A stretch of DNA of 64,000 nucleotides from Hydrogenophaga sp. GTDB lineage: Bacteria > Pseudomonadota > Gammaproteobacteria > Burkholderiales > Burkholderiaceae_C. Numbering within the stretch: position 1 is the stretch's first letter; the number at the start of each line of letters is the position of its first letter. The stretch spans positions 1 to 64,000 of the forward strand of contig NZ_JAUSCF010000012.1 in assembly GCF_030651625.1 (NCBI RefSeq). Reading direction: 5' to 3'. This document shows, piece by piece, positions 58,250 to 64,000 of this stretch. The translations under genes and the position numbers were made by a program. Under the pieces are notes generated by a model. It was not told the origin of the DNA, ran no database searches, and saw only the letters and a program-made list of their open reading frames with translations.

Positions 58250-60258
58250 AAGACCCAACCCCCTGGCAGCGGGGGTACCGCGTGCTCAGCCGCCTGCTGA
58301 TGCTGCCTGTGCTGGCATGGCTGTGGTGGCGGGGCCGCAAGGAGCCAGGTTACCGCCACCGCATGGGCGAGCGACTGGGCTTCCTGTGCACCCATCCGGC
58401 GACTTCGGGGTGCATCCTCATCCAGGCCGCATCCGTGGGCGAGGTGCAGGCCGCCCGCCCGCTGATTCAGGCGCTGCGGGCCCATTGGCCCGACCACGCC
58501 CTCATGGTCAGCACCCACACACCCACTGGCGCTGCCACACTGCGCGACCACTGGGGCGAGGCGATTGCGCATGTGTTTTCGCCGCTGGACACCCCGGGTG
58601 CCTGCGGCCGCTTCCTGGACCGCCTGCAACCCCGCATGCTGGTGCTGCTGGAGCGCGAACTCTGGCCCGAACTGCTGCTGCAATGCCGGCAGCGCGCCAT
58701 CCCGGTCGTTCTGGTCAATGCCCGGCTCTCCGAGCACTCCCTGCGCCTCTACCAGCGCTGGCCGGGTCTGATGGCGCCCATCTGGTCGCAGTTGACGCTG
58801 GTGGCGGCCGCAGACCGCGCCAGCATGGCCCGCCTGCAGGAACTGGGCATACCCACCGAGCGACTGGTCGACACCGGCAACCTGAAGTTCGACACACCCA
58901 CCCCACCCGCAGAGGCGCGGCCTGCACCGCCCTGGCTCAACGGTCGCACCGTGATCGTGGCCGGCAGCACCCACGAAGCCGAAGAAACAGCCCTGCTGGC
59001 GGCCTGGCCTGCCTGGCAAGCCCTCCATCCACGCGCTCTGCTGATCCTGGTGCCACGTCATCCTCAGCGCTTTGAAGCCGTGGCGACCAAGCTGGAAAAG
59101 CTGGGCTTGATCCATGCGCGGCACAGCCGGGGCGAAACCCCATCGGCCCAGACCCAGGTGTTGCTGGGTGACACCATGGGCGAGTTGTCGCACTGGTACC
59201 GGCTGTCCACCGTGTGCTTCATCGGCGGCACGCTGGCACCCATCGGCGGGCACAATCCGCTGGAAGCGCTGGCCATGGGCAAGCCCGTGCTCTTTGGACC
59301 CCACATCCGCAACGCCCAGACCCTGTTCGAGGCCATCGAAACTGCGGGCGCAGGCCAGCGGGTCGCCAGCGCTGATGAATTGCTTGCAACGGCAGAGGTC
59401 TGGATCGCGCAAACCGATGGGCTGAGCCAGAAAGCGTTGCGAGCCACCGAATTCATGCAATTGCACCAAGGCGCCACGCAAAGATGCATGCAGCGCCTGG
59501 TGCCGCTGCTGGGGCATCCACCTGCACCCCTGCAATGCACAGGAATGCAGCACGAAACCTTGTGGTTCGACCCCGATCGCCTGCCTTCCATTGGTCAAGA
59601 ACAGTTCTCCCCTCCACAGCCACACAGGGCACACCGCTCGCTCGCCACCGGAAGCGGCCGTGGCCAAGCCCACTTGGTGAACATTGCGGGCAATGAAGCT
59701 GTGCTCAGACACTACCGCAGAGGCGGATTCATTGCACGGCTCAGTGAAGACCAGTATTGGAAAAAACCCGCCCACCACAGCAGGGCCATGCGGGAATTCA
59801 GCTTGTTGAGATTCATGCGCTCGTGGGATTTGCCAGTGCCAGTGCCGCTGGCCGCCCGCCACAGTCCCAGTGGCTGGTTCTACCGGGCCGACATCCTGGT
59901 CGCACTCATACCGGACAGCCAGAACGTTGCGCAACTCCTGTCGCAACGCCAGCTGGAACCGGGTGAATGGCATGCCCTGGGACGGACCATCCGGCTGTTG
60001 CATGACCGGCAGATTTTTCACGCCGACCTCAACTGCCACAACCTGCTGCTCGACGCCAGGGGTCTGGCCTGGGTGGTTGACTTTGATCGTTGTGAGATCC
60101 GGCCAGGCAACCCATGGAAGCAAGCCAACCTGGCCCGCCTGCAGCGCTCCCTGCGCAAGGAAAAGGGCAAGCGCCCGATATTCCATTGGAATGAAGCCGA
60201 CTGGGCAAACCTGTTGCAGGGATACCACTCGCACGGCATGCCTTCCCCCGATCCTTGA
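58246..60258 (+). CDS. waaA: 3-deoxy-D-manno-octulosonic acid transferase fused to a Kdo kinase (WaaA-KdkA)
   Basis: N-terminal WaaA (ASVGEVQAARPLI, GGTLAPIGGHNPLEA); C-terminal KdkA (YRRGGFIARL, HADLNCHNLLLD, WVVDFDRCEIR) in one ORF; GTG start overlaps the previous stop. Confidence 0.93.
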   Translation: MKDPTPWQRGYRVLSRLLMLPVLAWLWWRGRKEPGYRHRMGERLGFLCTHPATSGCILIQAASVGEVQAARPLIQALRAHWPDHALMVSTHTPTGAATLRDHWGEAIAHVFSPLDTPGACGRFLDRLQPRMLVLLERELWPELLLQCRQRAIPVVLVNARLSEHSLRLYQRWPGLMAPIWSQLTLVAAADRASMARLQELGIPTERLVDTGNLKFDTPTPPAEARPAPPWLNGRTVIVAGSTHEAEETALLAAWPAWQALHPRALLILVPRHPQRFEAVATKLEKLGLIHARHSRGETPSAQTQVLLGDTMGELSHWYRLSTVCFIGGTLAPIGGHNPLEALAMGKPVLFGPHIRNAQTLFEAIETAGAGQRVASADELLATAEVWIAQTDGLSQKALRATEFMQLHQGATQRCMQRLVPLLGHPPAPLQCTGMQHETLWFDPDRLPSIGQEQFSPPQPHRAHRSLATGSGRGQAHLVNIAGNEAVLRHYRRGGFIARLSEDQYWKKPAHHSRAMREFSLLRFMRSWDLPVPVPLAARHSPSGWFYRADILVALIPDSQNVAQLLSQRQLEPGEWHALGRTIRLLHDRQIFHADLNCHNLLLDARGLAWVVDFDRCEIRPGNPWKQANLARLQRSLRKEKGKRPIFHWNEADWANLLQGYHSHGMPSPDP

Positions 60259-60356
60259 AGGTCCTGACAGGGGGAGGCAGAGGGCGGATTGCCCTCCGCA
60301 TCGACTTCAATACGACAGAATAACTCGAAACCGTGTGGCAAAATCACGGGTTTATG

Positions 60357-60383
60357 GTCGGCATAAGCCCGGTAGCGTCCGAC
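60357..60383 (+). promoter_or_regulatory. ops/JUMPstart-like element in a hairpin upstream of ugd
   Basis: GTCGG-CATAAGCCCGGTAGCGT-CCGAC; CGGTAGCGT equals 9 contiguous nt of the ops core GGCGGTAGCGTG, preceded by TAAGCC as in JUMPstart. Confidence 0.65.
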
Positions 60384-60467
60384 TTGTGCATTAATTTGGG
60401 GCAGAAGCGGAGGGGATCCGACAGGATCTGGTCGCCACTGCCTCGCACACGCTCACTACAGAACGCC

Positions 60468-60495
60468 CGGCTCCTCCCAAGGAGCCGTGTTTTTT
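60468..60495 (+). terminator. Rho-independent terminator in the ugd leader
   Basis: CGGCTCC-TCCCAA-GGAGCCG-TGTTTTTT, 7-bp perfect stem plus T-tract, about 220 nt before the ugd ATG. Confidence 0.85.
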
Positions 60496-60713
60496 GAGGA
60501 ACTACTACCGCAGATACTTGGAAAAAAGGCGCCATGCCGCCCGTTGTCATTTCGCACGGGTCGTGCGGGGCGTCGAGTGGATCCGCGTGCCTTCCATCCT
60601 GAAAGCTCAACCTTGCGCGCTCTTTGCTCTTCACTGCGATTGCTCACCACCCAGGCGACAGCTGGGGTGCGCCAGAGACTGGGCAGCCCGAGCGGGAAGA
60701 CAAGGTCCTCCCC

Positions 60714-61880
60714 ATGAAAATCGCAGTCGTCGGCACCGGCTATGTGGGCTTGTCCAATGCTGTCCTGCTCGCAAAGTACAACGAGGTGGTGGCCCTTGAC
60801 ATTGTTCCTGCCCGCGTTGAAGCGATCAACGCCGGACGCAGCCCCATCGTCGACGACGACATCGCGCACCACCTCAAAACCCAGCCCCTGAAGCTCAAGG
60901 CAACGCTGGACAAAGCCGAGGCTTTCGCGGGGGCGACCTATGTGGTGATTGCCACCCCCACCAACTACGACCCCCAGACCAACTACTTCAACACCGAGTC
61001 GGTCGAAGGCGTGGCGCGTGGGGTGCTGGCGATCAACCCCGATGCCACGCTGATCATCCGGTCCACCGTACCGGTGGGCTACACCACAGCCCTTCGCAAG
61101 ACGCTGGGTACCCCGAACATCATCTTCGTCCCCGAATTCCTGCGCGAAGGCAAGGCCCTCCACGACAACCTGCACCCCTCGCGCATCATCGTGGGCGACA
61201 ACAGTGAGCAGGCGCGGCAATTTGCCGGATTGTTGCAAAAAGCCGCCCTCACTGACAACGCACCGGTGCTGTTCACCGATTCGACCGAAGCCGAAGCCAT
61301 CAAGCTGTTTTCGAACACCTACCTGGCCATGCGAGTGGCCTTTTTCAACGAACTCGACAGCTACGCCGTGGTGCACGGCCTGGACACCCGGCAGATCATC
61401 GAAGGTGTCAGCCTTGACCCTCGCATTGGCAACCACTACAACAACCCTTCGTTTGGCTACGGTGGTTACTGCCTGCCCAAGGACACCAAGCAATTGCTGG
61501 CCAACTACCAGGACGTTCCACAGAACCTCATTCAGGCCATCGTTCAGTCCAACACCACCCGCAAGGACTTCATCGCCGAATGCATCATCCGCAAACAGCC
61601 CCGCATCGTGGGTGTGCACCGGCTGATCATGAAGTCGGGCTCCGACAATTTCAGATCCTCCAGCATCCAGGGCATCATGAAACGCATCAAGGCCAAGGGC
61701 ATCGAGGTGATCGTTTTCGAGCCCGCCCTTGACGAACCGGAGTTCTTCCAATCACGGGTCGTCAACGATCTGGACGAATTCAAGCGCACCTCCGACCTGA
61801 TCATTGCGAATCGCATGACACCTGCCCTTCAGGACGTCAGGGACAAGGTGTATACACGCGATCTTTTTGAAAGCGACTGA
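60714..61880 (+). CDS. ugd: UDP-glucose 6-dehydrogenase
   Basis: [52 protein letters not shown]. Confidence 0.94.
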   Translation: MKIAVVGTGYVGLSNAVLLAKYNEVVALDIVPARVEAINAGRSPIVDDDIAHHLKTQPLKLKATLDKAEAFAGATYVVIATPTNYDPQTNYFNTESVEGVARGVLAINPDATLIIRSTVPVGYTTALRKTLGTPNIIFVPEFLREGKALHDNLHPSRIIVGDNSEQARQFAGLLQKAALTDNAPVLFTDSTEAEAIKLFSNTYLAMRVAFFNELDSYAVVHGLDTRQIIEGVSLDPRIGNHYNNPSFGYGGYCLPKDTKQLLANYQDVPQNLIQAIVQSNTTRKDFIAECIIRKQPRIVGVHRLIMKSGSDNFRSSSIQGIMKRIKAKGIEVIVFEPALDEPEFFQSRVVNDLDEFKRTSDLIIANRMTPALQDVRDKVYTRDLFESD

Positions 61881-61940
61881 TCTCGGCAATCCTGATCGGT
61901 CGGCCATCCAAACCCAGCTTTTTTTCGCGAGATCCACGTC

Positions 61941-63797
61941 ATGAAGTCACCCCTCCGTCAGACCGCCCTGTACGCTGCCGTGATGCTCTGTATCGCCCTC
62001 ACGGGATGCGCCGGCTCGGGCGGCGGCCAAGCCCCAGGCGAAGCGCCCCCGGGCGCCCTGGCCAGCAACCCGTTTGCCGCCCCGGAGGCGACATCGTTTG
62101 ATCAAGTCAAGGTGAAAACGCTGCGGGTGTTCGGCGACAGCTATTCAGCGCTCGACTACACCGACACACGCGGCACCATCAACTGGGCCACAGAGCTTCA
62201 GAAACGTGGAAGGGCCGAGAGGGTCGACAATTACGCCCTTGGAGGGGCACGTGCGGCCAAAGGCACCACCACCGCATTTGATCGCCAGGTCAATTCGGCC
62301 CTCAGGGGGAACAACCCAATTGGCGATGGCGATCTGTCCGTGGTCTATTTCGGCTACAACGACATCGGCATCAATGGCAGCACCGATGGCTTGCGGTCTG
62401 CCCGTGCAGGCTACTTCGATGGCATCAACACCCTCATCAATGCGGGTGCCACCAACGGAAACAACCGGATTTTTGTCACCCAGATCCATGACTGGAGCCG
62501 CAACCCACGCAACGACCCCAGAACCGCGAGCCAAGTGGTGGCCTGGAACAACTTCATAGCAGAGCAGGCCAACGCCAATCCGAATATCGTTGCCGTCGAC
62601 CTCTTCACCGTGTTCAATCGAATCTACGAAGATCCAGCCCGTTTCGGCTTCGTCAATGTCACCACGAGAGACTACGCACGTTCGTTCATTGACACGCTCT
62701 ACCTCGATCTGAACCATTTCGGCAGCCGTGGGCAGGATGTCATGTCCCGCACCTTCGAGCACTACCTCACACGCGGCTGGGAGTGGGCCAGCACGGTCAA
62801 TGCAGGCGCTGAAGCAGCGTTGCGCCTGAATCAAGACATCGACAACCGTGTGCTGCTGCTGAACCACAGCGGACCAAACGCAGCGAAATCGGGCTTCGCC
62901 GTCCACGCCATGGGCAATCTTGAGCAAGAGGCCTACCGCCCAGCGCGCTACGAAATGTTCCCGGGGTCGACCAACCCCGCCCGGGTCGATCTGACAGGCA
63001 AGTTCAACCTCACAGACAGCAACACACGCGGCGTGGCCCTGAGCTTCCAGCCCGAACAACAGCTGGGCAACAACTCGAACCGGTTTGGCATGGCCATCAA
63101 CACCAGCCACACACCTCGCTACTTCAGCGAACGAAACACGCCCTTCTCACAGAAGTCGGATTTCAACGCCACCACGATGTTCTGGCACCAGGCGGTGCGC
63201 GGCTTTGACTTCACCACCCAGGCCACCTTCCTGCGCACGAAGTTCGACAGCTACAAATACGACGACCTGCTCGACCTGCGCGTGGCCAATGCCGGTGCCG
63301 GCTCCACCTGGTCGTTTGAACAACGCCTGCGCCATTCGACCCGCCTCGGCAACATGACGCTTTCGCCATGGATGTCGCTCACCCACCTGACCCACAAGCT
63401 GGACGCGCAAACTGCGCAGTCGATCTACACCACCGACGTCAGGTACTCGTCCAGCAAATCCAGCGAATGGCTTTCCGGCTTTGGCCTCGACCTCCGCTCC
63501 GATCCGATTGATCTGGGAAAGCGTCGCAGCATGACCCTGGGTGCAGGCATCAACCACCTCGTCAGCCTGCACCGAGATGCCATGGGCGTGTCCATGCAGG
63601 AAACTGGCGGATTCGGCGCCTATGGCGCTGTACAGCGCGAAATGTTCACCCGACCCAAGATCAACCGCACACAGATCGGTTTCAATGCTGCCGTGTCACT
63701 CGCGCCGAACCTCAACGTGCAAGCCTTCTACGCCACCGATACGGGCGACCTGAAGCAGGGACAGCGCGTGAGCCTGCAGGCGAACATGAAATTCTGA
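61941..63797 (+). CDS. GDSL/SGNH esterase autotransporter with lipoprotein-type signal
   Basis: Lipobox CIALTGCAG; VFGDSYSALDYTDT; YNDIGING; DLNHFGSRG; C-terminal beta-barrel ending LQANMKF. Confidence 0.85.
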   Translation: MKSPLRQTALYAAVMLCIALTGCAGSGGGQAPGEAPPGALASNPFAAPEATSFDQVKVKTLRVFGDSYSALDYTDTRGTINWATELQKRGRAERVDNYALGGARAAKGTTTAFDRQVNSALRGNNPIGDGDLSVVYFGYNDIGINGSTDGLRSARAGYFDGINTLINAGATNGNNRIFVTQIHDWSRNPRNDPRTASQVVAWNNFIAEQANANPNIVAVDLFTVFNRIYEDPARFGFVNVTTRDYARSFIDTLYLDLNHFGSRGQDVMSRTFEHYLTRGWEWASTVNAGAEAALRLNQDIDNRVLLLNHSGPNAAKSGFAVHAMGNLEQEAYRPARYEMFPGSTNPARVDLTGKFNLTDSNTRGVALSFQPEQQLGNNSNRFGMAINTSHTPRYFSERNTPFSQKSDFNATTMFWHQAVRGFDFTTQATFLRTKFDSYKYDDLLDLRVANAGAGSTWSFEQRLRHSTRLGNMTLSPWMSLTHLTHKLDAQTAQSIYTTDVRYSSSKSSEWLSGFGLDLRSDPIDLGKRRSMTLGAGINHLVSLHRDAMGVSMQETGGFGAYGAVQREMFTRPKINRTQIGFNAAVSLAPNLNVQAFYATDTGDLKQGQRVSLQANMKF

Positions 63798-63879
63798 GAT
63801 CGTTCGCATCTCCGTTCTCGGCAATCGACCACCAATCACTCATTTTTCACAGTCCAACGGACGGCGATTTCTTCAGAAC

Positions 63880-64000
63880 ATGAAAATTCTCTATGTAGCG
63901 GGGCGGGAAGAGACCTACTCGCGGACCCGAATCGTGCTGCGCGCGTTGCGCGAAAAGGGTCATGAAGTCATCACCTGCCTCCCGCCCGACCGGTCGTTCA
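63880..64000 (+). CDS. Glycosyltransferase, N-terminal fragment (truncated by window edge)
   Basis: MKILYVAGREETYSRTRIVLRALREKGHEVITCLPPDRSF; GT-B-like N-terminus. Confidence 0.65.
   Translation, partial: MKILYVAGREETYSRTRIVLRALREKGHEVITCLPPDRSF

Noticed and set aside
58039-60234. 731-aa minus-strand ORF opposite WaaA-KdkA
   Set aside because: Antisense artefact of high GC; low-complexity H/Q/G-rich translation.
1-64000. tRNA genes, rRNA genes, CRISPR arrays, IS elements, prophage
   Set aside because: None recognised by eye: no transposase/integrase motifs, no regular spacer-repeat arrays and no cloverleaf-like intergenic sequence. A tRNAscan/ISfinder run would be needed to be certain.

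Overview
The window is a high-GC chromosomal segment that looks like a Burkholderiales/Comamonadaceae bacterium, judged from gene content, gene order and codon usage. It is densely coding, and I recognised no tRNA, rRNA, IS element or CRISPR array. Main blocks: (1) A guanidine/urea-carboxylase assimilation region (about 1.3-22.9 kb) with TWO guanidine-I (ykkC) riboswitch-like leaders, each preceded by a sigma-54-type -24/-12 promoter. One leads an ABC substrate-binding protein. The other leads permease, ATPase, two DUF1989 proteins, carboxylase and allophanate hydrolase. About 11 kb of co-oriented genes lie between them (desaturase, two SDRs, DMT exporter, creatininase-like and isochorismatase-like hydrolases, MBL lactonase-like protein, HRI1-like protein, polar amino-acid ABC transporter). 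(2) Housekeeping genes (photolyase, DEAD-box helicase, PiT, orn, M48 protease, PCD, rsgA, NUDIX, rplS-trmD-rimM-rpsP). (3) A Fur/Zur-ABC-DUF3299 cluster resembling Zur-regulated zinc loci. (4) msrA, LysR/gcdH, a K+/H+ antiporter, and a TetR/RND efflux locus with a strong operator palindrome. (5) pcm-like/rhodanese/TolC, a glycosyltransferase and a WaaA-KdkA fusion. (6) The start of a polysaccharide locus (ugd, GDSL autotransporter, glycosyltransferase) preceded by an ops/JUMPstart-like element and a strong intrinsic terminator, suggesting RfaH-type antitermination. Several intergenic repeat/palindrome families are present, including one that sits just 3' of stop codons in sense orientation in all five copies found. 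All calls come from reading sequence and translations; no searches were run.
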